A DNA stretch of 64,000 nt from Cordilura impudica (GCA_963682025.1 OY821517.1:298619344-298683343), one strand, 5' to 3'. Positions 44,307 through 54,627 are shown, counted from the stretch's first letter. The notes: generated from the sequence alone by a model not told the origin. Program-made: numbers and translations.

Positions 44307-45545
44307 AAGTTGTTTTAATTTATATTCGCGAGCAATAAGCAGATAATTGCACCAAAGATATATCACAATGGATAATTTTGATCTCAAGAGCACTGAAGGG
44401 TTAAATAAATAAAAATTAACCGAATTATTTTTCTTAAATTCTAAATTCTAAATTTAATAGAAAAACTCGTTTTAGGTCATTTCTATTGAAAAATATCTTA
44501 AAATCCAAAGCTGGCCTTGGCAAATAATAGGTTAACGTTCTCGGATTTATCCCAAATTTTTGCAACGAAACTTCTACACATTTGGTTATTATATTTTATG
44601 CGTCGCATCTAAAAATTGGACAGCACTTACAAAATATTTGAATTTTTTGAATAAATTGTCTTTTATTAGCTTGGGGTCATATGTGACCGCAATTCCAAAA
44701 GGGTTAATGGAGTCATATTATTTTTTCCGAAACCCTAGGCTATTAAGATAAAACATAACATTTAAAAGTAGAAAAGTGATGAATTTTTGATACAAAGCAC
44801 TTAGAAAGAGTACATTTACAGAATATTTCTCAAAAATCCAATTTTTCTCGAAATCCGCAAAAATAAAATCCTTGTCAAAAAAATTCTGGCGGAGGGATTT
44901 CTTAAATATTAACATAGTTAATCTGCAACATGTATTTAATAAAACCTTAAAGTGATATATCAATTTTTTTAAATTTTGTTTAAGAAAGTTTTTTCATACT
45001 TGAAAAAGGAGTTTTAAAAATTTTATCAAAAAAATTTCCAATTTTCGGTCTCAATGCGCAATAGGTTAACAACGTGGTAATAAAACAATACTTCATATCT
45101 GAATACTTATAAGTATAGAGACCAAAAAAGAATGATGGCTTTAATCAATTTCTCAAAGTTGAAAAAAATGTCATCAAATTTCATGAACTAGTTTTTTTTG
45201 GCACAAAAGTGGTCTGGGGCATTTGCTATTTCTTGGCGAAATTTCATTCGATTTTGAAGTTTTATAACCTGTTGAAAGGATAATTTAATACTGATCCCGA
45301 ATTATATAACAGCTTGTCGGAAAAATTAAACTATAGAACGAAATTTTCGTAAAATCTGAAAAAAAGTCATATTTTCCCCATATAAACACACTTGAAATTT
45401 TCAATCGCTTTGCGCCACGACTAAACGTTTTTTGATTGGCCCAAAACTTTGTATTTCTTAGCTTTTTTGCTATTCGCATATTTCTAGGGGGTGAGACCGA
45501 CATTTTGAACACTTTTTTTTCCCCATATAACGAAGGGCCACCCTA
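44307..45545. repeat. Right 1.24-kb TIR of the 11.65-kb unit
   Basis: Reverse complement of 33893-35133 within a few per cent by eye; ends GGGCCACCCTA at 45545. Confidence 0.88.
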
Positions 45546-46023
45546 ATGGTGCATCATATAAATATTTGTTAGCGATTTTTCCTCAACAGTATCGTGGACA
45601 GTTTTCTTGGAAACAATAAGAGTGAAAACTGCAGACAAATTGTTGATGAACGAATGTCACTCAAAATGCATTTTCTTTATTCAGATTCCGATTTTTTTTC
45701 CACAAAACCTAGGTGAAAATTGAAAGAAATTATCAATGACTTTGCGACAAAAGCATGATGGGAGACTATTGCTGGAATCTAATACGTGAAACCGAATCAA
45801 CAAAATACAAACGACGTTCAAATAACGCCATTCAATTTTGAAAATTCATTGATTTTTGAATAAACTAATGATTTTTTATGTAAAAAACGAATAAAAACAT
45901 TTTATTTGTATCTCGAAAACCTGACGTGATAGAGTAAAACCAATTACAGATTCGAATTCAGCCCACCAAATTATCCGAGGAAAGACATTTGGTTGCTCCA
46001 GTCCAAAACCTTGTTGGCTAGTG

Positions 46024-46721
46024 TAGTTAGATATAGAAAATAAGCATAAACCAAATTTAAGTGGCTTTGTTATTAATTTTTTTGCCTTCGGATATGAAAA
46101 AGTTCATATCGGATGCTATATTTGTATGGGACTAGGTCGAAAAATGGACCGATCCTGACCATACTTGGTAAGGTCACTTATTTTTTGCGAAAACATATAC
46201 GAACCAAATTTGAGAAAAATCATTGCAATATTTTTGTTTTTTCATAAATTTAACTGAAGATCGGGAATCAGTCCTATAGAGTTTATTTTTGGACCACTGA
46301 TTAATGGATGTAATAAACACACACGAACCCAATTTGACCGAGATCTATATGATAATTTGGATATTATGGCAATTTAAGTCGATCTTATAGGGGTCAATTG
46401 TATGGGGACTAGGTCTAAAATTAACCGGGTTTCACCAATTTCAACAGCCTTCAATCCTATCGTCGATAGAAGCTCATACTAAACTTCATCAAAATATATT
46501 CATATTTGCGACCTGTAGTTTGATTACAAGGTTTACATGGACTCACAGACGGGCAGACGGACGGACAGACGGACGGAGAGACGGACGGACATCGCTAAAT
46601 CAATTTTGAAAGTAATTCTGAGTTGATCGGTGTAAGAAAAGATGGGTCTAGGTCCAATATTTTTGGTAGTTACAAACATCAGCACAAAGTCATTATAACT
46701 TGACCACAGAGTGGTATAGGG
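46024..46721 (+). repeat. DINE-like repeat, family A (copy A4, right piece)
   Basis: A family-A body from GATATAGAAAATAAGC to GTGGTATAGGG, with a long GACGGACAGACGGACG tract (46550-46590). It lacks the palindromic head, which is on the other side of the CACTG transposon at 31513-31545. Confidence 0.75.
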
Positions 46722-46896
46722 AAAAAATACCCAATTTCGATGAACAAAATTAGTGGCATACTTAGCCACATTCTTAAAATTTTATTGATCTAGTAACTTT
46801 TTTCTGAGAAATCACTATTATTTATACTTCTTAATTCAACAGTTTTCCAATGTCAAAGTCCAAATGTCACTGTGCCTTGCATTTTCAAAAAAATAA

Positions 46897-47165
46897 TTGA
46901 TTTTATCAAAAATGGGTAACAAACAGAAGGAAACCACCGAGTCTCACGATGCAGCATCGTGCAGCGTTTCAAGGGGGCATATAGGTTACCCAAGATCCTT
47001 AGGCAGCCGTGAATGCAGCCAGATAATCAAAGAAGTCAAAGTGAGTCCTAAAATATCCTTACCACAATTCGTTGCTGATATTAGACAAGAGTTTTGAAAA
47101 GTTGATCATGCCTTTACGGTCCGGAAAGCACTGCATGAGGCGAACTACAACTGTCTGTGGTATAA
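46897..47165 (+). pseudogene. Tc1-like transposase, N-terminal fragment
   Basis: After MGNKQKETTES the segment GYPRSL then SQIIKEVKVSPKISLPQFV and, past an in-frame TGA, FTVRKALHEANYNC matches the second helix-turn-helix of Tc1-type transposases (GRPRKL-type linker, 'PKIS', 'TVRRxLxxxGY'). No catalytic domain or termini were found. Confidence 0.55.
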
Positions 47166-47345
47166 AATAAAACCCCAGGAAATAATGCCCCAAAACGAAA
47201 ATGAAAAAGGGCCAAACAATGGGGCATTATTTCGTAATGAAACAATGCTCCAATATTAGAAATGAAATAAAGCCCTAACGAAATGAAATAAAAGCGCAAA
47301 AAAATGAAATATCGCCCCATTTACTGAAATGAAATAAGACCCCAT
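47166..47345. repeat. Degenerate GAAATAA-(N)-CCCC repeats
   Basis: Words of the form AATGAAATAANNCCCC recur in both orientations every 15-40 bases. The same word family occurs at 55190-55390. Confidence 0.6.
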
Positions 47346-48063
47346 TTTAGAATCTACTGCCGAATCTGAAAGTTAAATAAAAAAATAACAAATTAGTTTC
47401 CCAGGAAAAAAACATTACCAAATAATGGGTTTTAGAAGGAAAAGTAATTGGTTGAAGTTTGCCTGATAAACTCATTATTTTAACACGGGGATGTCATTGG
47501 AGGTAGCTAGTTGCCTAGGAACTCATTATTTTCACTCTGCAAGTTATGCAGTACGCAAGGAGTTGGCATGAAATATAAGTAGCTGTATAACACATTACAC
47601 TGTCCAACAGCATTTTTGGAACAGAATAGCGACCCTATAATTCTGAAAGGGTATGTTGAGTAGATCATTTTTGTAGAACAAACTTATGGTCCAGCACGTC
47701 TGAGTATTTTTTTTTACAGTGGGTCAAAGTTTTCATTTTTTGGTCGAAGGGAGCATTATACCTTATGAAAAAAAATGCTGTAAGTTAATGTCTGAGAGAA
47801 TTCTTATGGTCAGAGTTGTATTGTGGAATTGTATGAGGATTATTTTTGTGGAAGATCTTAACCCTCTAACTGGTCTCTTTATGGGTCAATTTGACCCTTT
47901 TTTCGAGAAAATCAAAAAATATCCTTTAAAAAAGGACATTTAAGGATTAAAATATTCTACGAAAATGTTTGCCGAAAAATTTCAGTGGGGGTCACCAAAG
48001 ACACCATTGTTGTAAATAAAGCTTTTTATGCTTAATTAGTAAAATTATACACCAACATATACA

Positions 48064-48120
48064 AAACAGGTAAAAACGGCGTCAAGTTCGGCCGGGCCAA
48101 ACATAGAGTTCTCGCGTCTA
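48064..48120 (+). repeat. Head fragment of a further DINE-like family (D)
   Basis: ACAGGTAAAAACGGCGTC followed by AGTTCGGCCGGGCCAAACAT, a near-palindrome in the same position as the head palindromes of families A and C. Confidence 0.5.
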
Positions 48121-48137
48121 GTCAGCTGTGACTTACA

Positions 48138-48279
48138 AATCGGGTGTGATATTTATTAAAATTAATATTAAAAAATAAAAGAAAAAATTCAAGCATAATT
48201 GAGCTACTAAGCAGTACATATCGGGTGTGATTTTTACTAAAATTAATATAAAAAAAGAAAAATTAAAGCTTAAATAAGC
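48138..48279 (+). promoter_or_regulatory. Duplicated leader of the copy-2 gene
   Basis: Two direct copies of a ~62-bp segment (starting ATCGGGTGTGAT at 48138 and 48217) lie immediately upstream of the ATG at 48280. They probably represent promoter or 5' UTR sequence. Confidence 0.45.
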
Positions 48280-49613
48280 ATGGCGGATTCTGTTTGCAAA
48301 TTAAGAGATTGGTTTTGTTTTATTTGTGGACATTTTACGCACCATCAAAGCAGAAGAAAGATATTGCCTACGATTTTTATCTGAAGCTTGGATACCAAAA
48401 ACCGTATGTACTACTTGCGAAAGTGGTCTTTTGACCTGGTACAAAGGCGGTACTAAGGCGCTGCCATTTTCTGCGCCTATTACATGGATTGAACCTGAAG
48501 ATCACAAATCAGATACATGCTATTTCTGCGTAAATTACAAAATTTGGTAGAAGCCAAAGGCACTACGCGACAATGACATACGAAGTAACAAATAATGTCA
48601 TTTTACCAGAAGTGCGCTGTGAAGGTGTTCCGGTGCCTCAACCGTCTACACATATATTTTCGGCCAATATGACAGTCGCCAATACAGAAATAACAGCGGC
48701 GGTTGAAAACATATCAGATATAAGTTACTTGCCTCTTAATGGTTTAAACATATGTCCTAATTTGGTAGACCAAGCTTATTTTGAAGATCTTGTAAGAGAT
48801 TTAGGACTAACAAAAGAGAAAGCTGAAATATTATGTTCCAAATTGAAAAACAGGAATTTGATAAAAGCCGATGTAAAAGTTACATTTCCAAGAAAAAGAC
48901 ACGCCGATCTGGAAAGTTATTTTAAAAAATCAGAAGAACTTGTATACTGTTGCAGTATTGAAGAGGTTCTAAAATATCTAAAGCTTCCACTGGACTCTTC
49001 CGCTTGGCGACTATTTATAGATAGTTCAAAACACAGCTTAAAAGCAGTTTTATGCACAATACACAAGGAAATGCTTTCAAACGCATTCAAACAATTTTCC
49101 CCAGATTATCTGCAGCAAAATTAAAAGAAGGTAACATACGGTTTTAAGAAATAATTTATTTCATTCAATGTAAATTACCTTTTCTAGGAATGCTCGTAGG
49201 ACCCGATATAAGAAAATTATTACAAGATGAAGAATTTTATGGTCATCTGTCGGATATGCAAAAGACAGCATTTGACTTTATGCAGCTGGTTATATCAGAA
49301 TTCCTTGGAAACTCAAAAGCACAAAACTATGCAGAAAATATTGAAAGCATGCTAATCGGTTTTAACAATATTGGCCTTAAGATGTCACTAAAGTTGCATT
49401 TTCTGCACTCTCATCTCAATTTTTTTTAAAGAAAACCTTGGAGCGGTTTCAGATGAACACGGTGAAAGGTTTCATCAGGATATAAAGGTATTGGAACAAA
49501 GACTCAAAGGGAAATCCCAAAGTGTAATGCTTGCTGAATACGTATGGGGCTTGTACAGAAACCTTGACCCATCGGAACATTCACGTCAAGCTAAATACAG
49601 GAAAGCGTATTAA
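48280..49613 (+). pseudogene. Zinc-ribbon protein, putative CACTA-like transposase, copy 2
   Basis: ATG at 48280 (MADSVCKLRDW). The Cys motifs are FCFICGHF, then in the next frame VCTTCESG and DTCYFC, an N-terminal zinc-ribbon-like module. Then come a variable linker (48573 onward), LGLTKEKAEIL, WRLFIDSSKHSLKAVL near 49005, a junction to GNAFKRIQ ... AAKLKEG, a GT-AG intron (49131-49187), MLVGPDIRKLL, EFLGN, MSLKLHFLHSH, LGAVSDEHGERFHQD near 49450, and YVWGLYR. About 200 central codons (with the GDLK and LLPPLHIKLGL blocks present in copy 1) are deleted after LKAVL. Frameshifts occur near 48330, 48545, 49070 and 49425. IDSSK, GDLK and GERFHQD acidic positions could form a DDE site; this is inference. 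Confidence 0.72.
49131..49187 (+). other. 57-nt intron of the copy-2 gene
   Basis: GTAACATACG ... TTACCTTTTCTAG. Joining 49130 to 49188 gives KLKEG-MLVGPDIRKLL in one frame, whereas read-through is closed by stops. The size and GT-AG ends are typical of fly introns. Confidence 0.75.
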
Positions 49614-50459
49614 GTTTAATCTTTAATCCATTGTCATACTACTGCTATTTCCTAATTCCCTTTTACTCGAAAATTTGAAGCAAAAAAATAAATATGTACA
49701 TACTATAATAAACCAGTATTAAAACAAAATTATAATTTTTTTTATAGAAGTTGGCGTGTAATTTTGCCAATTAATCGTAAAGAGCTTTATTTACAACAAT
49801 GGTGTCTTTGGTGACCCCCACTGAAATTTTTCGGCAAACATTTCGTAGAATATTTTAATCCTTAAATGTCCTTTTTAAAGGATATTTTTTGATTTTCTCG
49901 AAAAAAGGGTCAAATTGACCCATAAAGAGACCAGTTAGAGGGTTAAGATCTTCCACAAAAATAATCCTCATACAATTCCACAATACAACTCTGATCATAA
50001 GAATTCTCTCAGACATTAACTTACAGCATTTTTTTCATAAAGTATAATGCTCCCTTCGACCAAAAAATGAAAACTTTGACCCACTGTAAAAAAATACTCA
50101 GACGTGCTGGACCATAAGTTTGTTCTACAAAAATGATCTACTCAACATACCTTTTCAGAATTATGTGGTCGCTATTCTGTTCCATTCAAAAAGTCTTAAT
50201 TTGTTTGACAGTGTTATTAGTAACGCCTTATTTTCACTTTAAAAGTAATGCAGTGGGCAGGGGTAGGTCATTATTGGTAATGCAAAAATCAATGAGCTGC
50301 TATTACGAAATTTTTCCTGAGTTATATATCTTTTATTGAAAATAACTTCGAGTTAAGTAATGAAATAAAAAAATATTTTATATTTCTTCCATTGAAAATA
50401 ATACTTTTCATAACAAATAACAATAAAAATAATAATAATAAAAACAATTATTTCATATA

Positions 50460-51030
50460 TCTTCAACTGAAAATAATAATTACTTTTTCATGTAAAGACC
50501 TGCATAGTATCTTCAACCATATGTCGGCAATAAGGGCAGTTGAAATTTTGTAAACCAGTTGAAATTGCGTCGGCATATAGTTTAAAATTGAATTCATTAC
50601 ATATCTTTAGGTGTTTACAAGGCAGAATACAATATTTAAAGTGTTATCTTTACAAACTACACATTCATTTACATTATTTGAAAACACTATATCAAGTTCC
50701 TCAACTGACAATTCGTCATCCGAAGGATCTTCTTTGAATATATTAAGTTTTGGGACCATGTTAACATAAATCTCGTAATTTTCATAGACCATGCGGGAAA
50801 GAAATGACGCCACTGATATTTTTCCTTGGCCCAACAGAAGAATGAAAGTGTAATGTAAAAGTGTCTATTTTAAAGAACTCTTCGTCTCGTAAGAATTTAA
50901 AAAATTACCATTTTTTCTACAGACCGCCCCAGGACTCCCATTATACGCTTCAACAGCAGATGTCGTTCTTGTCATTTGATTGTGTACGCTGAAATTCTTG
51001 CAGCCAATCCAAAAAGAGAAAAATAATTTG
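50460..51030 (-). pseudogene. MULE-like transposase C-terminal fragment with RING finger
   Basis: On the minus strand: FSVHNQMTRTTSAVEAYNG near 50950, GNFLKFLRDEEFF near 50890, SVASFLSRMVYENYEIYVN, an acidic stretch (DPSDDELSVEELD), then CVVCKDN followed, after a one-base frameshift, by CKHLKIC and CPYCRHMVEDTMQVF near 50490. The Cys/His spacing is that of a C3HC4 RING finger. The RTTSAVEAYNG phrase resembles the late 'N-x-x-E-x-x-N' region of MULE transposases. The rest of the gene is absent. The MULE part of the call is uncertain; the RING part is clearer. Confidence 0.45.
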
Positions 51031-52094
51031 AAAATGATAATTTATGGAAAATACATACATAAATATATTTATATGAATGCATATGAGTGATGTAATTACC
51101 TTTTGCATCCAATGACTTTCAAAATATTTTGAAAATGGTTAAAATAAGTTTTTCGCTATCCATCAAAAATATTTTAGTTTTGATTTCTGAAAATGCACTT
51201 CGTATTATTTCTGGCGGCAGTAATGCAAGTGCCAAAATTTTGTGGTAAAACAATGATGCGTTCTTAGATGATCTTATATATTGTAGCAATAAATTTCTCT
51301 TACAAATATAAAATATTAATTTTGTTTTCGATATCGCTTGAAAATAAAAAATACATTAATTTAGAAATGTTTTTCTACTCCAACAATTTAAAGTTACGGA
51401 ATTTAGAGTTTTATGGTGAAAAAATTTATTTGATTGTAAATCGGTTGAAAGTAAAAAATTCGCGCGAACTTTGCATTTTTTGCCTACACTCATATTTTTT
51501 TGTATTTCTATATACCAGGCATGGGCAAATGCGGCCCCACGGGCAGCATACGGCCCACGAACGAATTTTATGCGGCCCCATATAAATTTAAAAAAAATTA
51601 CAAAATTTAATTTAGATTGAATTCAAAAAAAAAATCAAAACATTAATACCAAAATTTCAAAGTATTGTTCAAAAATAGCATTAATATGAGTATAAATTTT
51701 CAATAGGGCCACAAAAATAATACAAATTATTTGAATGTAACGTCTGTTAGCATGCTTCATTTTTTCTATTAGAAACAATGTAGCATGTACAAAAAAAAAA
51801 TGCATTTTAAAAATTGTATGTTTGAGAGCATAATAATTTTTCTCTCTCGTTTTTTATAGTTCATTATTTTCAGGGTTGTCAACTTTAAAATATCAAAAAG
51901 CACTAAACCGACAAAAATCACATAATTGTCCTGAATGCTTGGGGATGAGAGCAGTCCCGATAATTAAATGTTTCATTAAAACTAGAAACTTTTTATCTTT
52001 CGGAACAGAAATTTTCTTCTTTCAATCCATTTTTACTTTGAAGTAAAGCATTAACTGAATGTAATGGCAATGGATTTCTTATTTTGGATTAGAA

Positions 52095-52338
52095 AAGGTT
52101 CATGTCGCTAAAAACCACTCTCAACTTTAGCGTTTAAATAAGAAAGCGACAAAAGTTTAATATCGAGATTAGCTACAGCTTCAAATGGATTTAAATCAGT
52201 GGCATCCTTATGTGATTTCACTTCATTCCAAAATTCAATTGTGGATTCATAATTTTGCCATTTCATCAGGTGGATTATTTGCCATCCATTTTCAATACTT
52301 GTCAAAATTTCAAAATTAGATTCGACTTGTGATTCTAA
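52095..52338 (-). pseudogene. Fragment of a different hAT transposase (C-terminal dimerisation region)
   Basis: Minus-strand frame with FWNEVKSHKDATDLNPFEAVANLDIKLLSLSYLNAKVES, presented in pieces: 'FWNEVKSHKDA', 'NPFEAVANL' and 'SLSYLNAKVE' match the hAT C-terminal domain, where SNAxVER is usual. It is in opposite orientation to the main transposase, so it is a captured or older remnant. The MITE at 52339 truncates it upstream. Confidence 0.55.
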
Positions 52339-52591
52339 AGGTGCGTTCAGACTACGCAAATATTTGACCAAATAAACGTAACCCCTAATTTTATGAAAGT
52401 TTTATTCAATCTTACATGATATATAAAAGACAAAATTAAGTTATGTTTTATTACATTAGTAATATTTAATATATTTAACTATATTCTATATCATATATTG
52501 TATAACTTAATGAAAATTATACAAGGAAAATTATACATTATTTAGGGGTTACGTTTATTTGGTCAAATATTTGCGTAGTCTGAACGCACCT
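52339..52591. mobile_element. MITE with ~50-bp perfect TIRs nested in the hAT element
   Basis: Begins AGGTGCGTTCAGACTACGCA and ends with its reverse complement. About 50 terminal bases pair, and TAA is duplicated at 52336-52338 and 52592-52594. 253 bp, non-coding, PIF/Harbinger type by duplication. Confidence 0.85.
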
Positions 52592-52735
52592 TAACATCAA
52601 TTAAGAATTTGGTGTCACTGATGTTAAAAAAAGCACTAAGAACTAACTCGAAAAATTTTCCCGTCAAAAATTTAAAAAACTACTAAAAATTCAATTGAAC
52701 TTTAAAATTTGGTTTGAAAAATTTAAAAACTAAAA

Positions 52736-54627
52736 TTGGCATATTGGACGATTTTTTCATTATATCTCATGTTCATTTTATTGAAAGTAACTGGTAATAC
52801 TCAACATATATCGGTCCCGCTTTTTACGTTTAAGGAATTAAAATGGCATGAACGAGCAATAAAAAAACGTAAGATAGGTGATGAAAACAGAAAATTCCAG
52901 TCCGAATGGACACATAAATTCGGATTTGTTGAAAATAAGGGCATACCTATGTGCCTCATTTGCAAAATTACTGTACCGCATAACAAACTTTACAATTTAA
53001 GTAGACACCATGAAAAATTTCATTCACAATTTGCCAAAGATTATCCCCTTAATACTAATCTTAGAGAGACTAAACTGAAGGCATTGCAGTCAAATATTGA
53101 AAAAGAACAGAACTTTATTTCGTCTTTTAGCCATGGAAATGACAGATCACTTGAAGCAATTCACATAATAGCTTGGGATATTGCCCGTGATAAACGTCCT
53201 TATGGGGAAGCAGAGTTAAGAAAACACACTATGAAGAAAGTTATGAGCATTCTCGACCCTGATAACAAAAAAGCTGCATAAAGCGATAGATCAGATTTCC
53301 TTATCACGGCGCACAACCGAGCGTCGGATTGGAGATATCAGTACTTTTATTGAAACAAGTTTAAAAAACGATCTAAAAAATTCTGCAGCATTTAGTTTAG
53401 CTCTTGATGAATCCAAAGATGTTAGCGACGTTCCTCAATTGGCGATCTTCATTAGGTCTGTATCCGTTGAATTTAATATCACTGAAGAAATGTTAGACCT
53501 TGTAGTTCTTTCTGAAACAACGCGAGGCATTGATGTAAAAAATGCGGTTTTCGAAGTAATTAACAAATTTGAATTGCCACGAGATAAACTTATTAGTGTT
53601 GCCACAAATGGAGCACCTGCAATGGTGGGTAAAAATCAAGGTTTGGTCTTTAAAATAAAGATCCAGATATCCCACATTATCTACCAATTCACTGTGTTAT
53701 TCATCGGGACCATCTTGTTTCAAAATTTTTTAAATATGAAAACATTTGGAAAGTTGTGGTAGAAATTGTAAATTTTATCGGAGCAAACGCTAAAACTCAT
53801 CGTCAGTTTAAAAATTTTATTATGGAGTTACAAGAAGTTGAGGAAAACACTGAGTTATCAAGCGATGTCACCATTTGGTCCATAGTGCGATGGCTATCCG
53901 TTTCTAATGTTTTGGATCGATTTGTTGAGCTGTTACCCACAATAAAGTTGTTCATAAAAGAAAAAGGAAAAATATATACAGATCTGGAGAATGAAATTTG
54001 GATTTCAGATTTAATGTTTTTTACTGACACAATGAACAATTTTAAATCGCTTAATCTAAGTTTACAATGCAAAGACAAAACAGTGCTTGATTTGTCACGA
54101 TCATTGTTAGGCTTCGAAGCTAAACCTCTTTTGTTCATAAAAGACCTCGAATGTAAAAAATTTAAATTTTTTCCTCTTTTAAAATTGAACGTAAATAATA
54201 TACAAGACGATAAGCTGGAAGAATACATAAGTAATTTAAAACAATTTCATGAAAATTTAAAATGTAGATTTGATGATCTCAATCAACTTCAAGCAAAATT
54301 CTCAGTTTTTGTTAACCCATTTTTGTGCGATGTCCTAAATGATGAATTTTTATTATCCGATATAATTCTTGATATTGTATTGAAAATGCATCACAAATCA
54401 ACTTCTCTAGTTGGATTTTGGAAACTTGTTAACGAAACCCAATATCCACAATTGAAAAAAGGTGCTGCTCGTTTATTTTCAATGTTTGGCACAACGTATT
54501 GTGAATCTCCACCATGAAAAACAAAAATCGTTCACGTTTAACAAATCAACATCTTACGGAACTCATTCGGACAACTTTGACAAACTACACACCTGATTTT
54601 AAAGAAATAATCAAAAATTCTTCCTAA
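52736..54627 (+). pseudogene. hAT transposase (BED zinc finger, RNase H-like core), frameshifted
   Basis: The N-terminal BED-type finger region is MCLICK ... LSRHHEKFH (about 52950-53020). The core has SAAFSLALDESKDVSDVPQLAIF (first Asp) near 53400, VATNGAPAMVGKNQG near 53610 and PIHCVIHRDHL near 53700, and SIVRWLSVSNVLDRFVELLP near 53900. The C-terminal dimerisation part is RLFSMFGTTY then MKNKNRSRLTNQHL, ending at a stop at 54625-54627. Frame changes are near 53279, 53655 and 54505; a short deletion removes bases just before MKNKNRS. The true start is probably near 52859; the upstream codons of the first frame lack hAT character. Confidence 0.88.

Larger units (their letters stand above)
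33893..45545. mobile_element. 11.65-kb unit with 1.24-kb terminal inverted repeats and 9-bp target duplication
   Basis: Left arm 33893-35133 and right arm 44307-45545 are inverted copies along their whole length, with scattered substitutions and small indels. They start TAGGGTGGCCCTT. The flanks ATGGTGCAT at 33884-33892 and 45546-45554 are identical. The outside sequence on both sides is one interrupted gene, proving insertion as a unit. The 9.2-kb interior has no credible transposase and consists of other repeats. Long TIRs with 8-9-bp duplications are seen in Foldback, MULE and Galileo-type elements; the superfamily is undecided. Confidence 0.82.
31788..45838 (+). pseudogene. Zinc-ribbon protein, putative CACTA-like transposase, copy 1 (split)
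   Basis: Coding parts are 31788-32654, 33601-33892 and 45546-45838. The N-terminus shows CFVCGEY, MFCNICRTV and DCYFC Cys pairs (zinc-ribbon-like). A linker follows, then WRLFIDGSKYSLKA near 32510, KICVDL/VIGLLTDMQ either side of the mariner, LLPPLHIKLGLFKNFV near 33840, SFLGN and MSLKMHFL near 45600-45660, and a C-terminus MMGDYCWNLIRE at 45755-45790 with a stop at ~45838. There are several frameshifts and stops. The order of motifs matches the gene at 48280-49613. The family is common and usually unannotated in arthropods; the catalytic role is my inference. Confidence 0.7.
31555..46023 (+). mobile_element. CACTG-terminus (CACTA/EnSpm-like) transposon, copy 1, with nested insertions
   Basis: Left terminus CACTGGTCTACAA; right terminus, inverted, CACTAGCCAACAA. 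The sub-terminal repeats share GAATTCGAATCTG (31629-31641 and, inverted, near 45953). Flanking bases are TAA on the left and TAG on the right. It carries a decayed gene of the same family as the element at 47598-50213. After removal of a mariner (32655-33600) and an 11.65-kb unit (33893-45545) the element is about 1.9 kb. CACTG ends with 3-bp target duplications suggest CACTA/EnSpm. Confidence 0.65.
47598..50213 (+). mobile_element. CACTG-terminus (CACTA/EnSpm-like) transposon, copy 2, 2.6 kb
   Basis: Inverted repeats of about 430-450 bp (left 47598-~48045, right ~49755-50213). They start CACTGTCCAACA on the left and CACTGTCAAACA on the right, with TTA on both outer sides (47595-47597, 50214-50216). 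The arms are closely similar inside (for example GGGTCAATTTGACCC and CGAAGGGAGCATTATA in both). The 1.7-kb interior carries one gene with an intron. The terminus matches that of the element at 31555-46023. Confidence 0.82.

Noticed and set aside
33893..45545. Polinton/Maverick element, suggested by size and long TIRs
   Set aside because: No polymerase B, integrase, ATPase or protease frames, the duplication is 9 bp rather than 6 bp, and the ends do not start AG(T).
47598..50213. Classification of copy 2 as PIF/Harbinger because of the TTA duplication
   Set aside because: The termini are CACTG and the protein lacks the Harbinger transposase and Myb-like motifs; CACTA-like fits the ends better. 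The call stays tentative.
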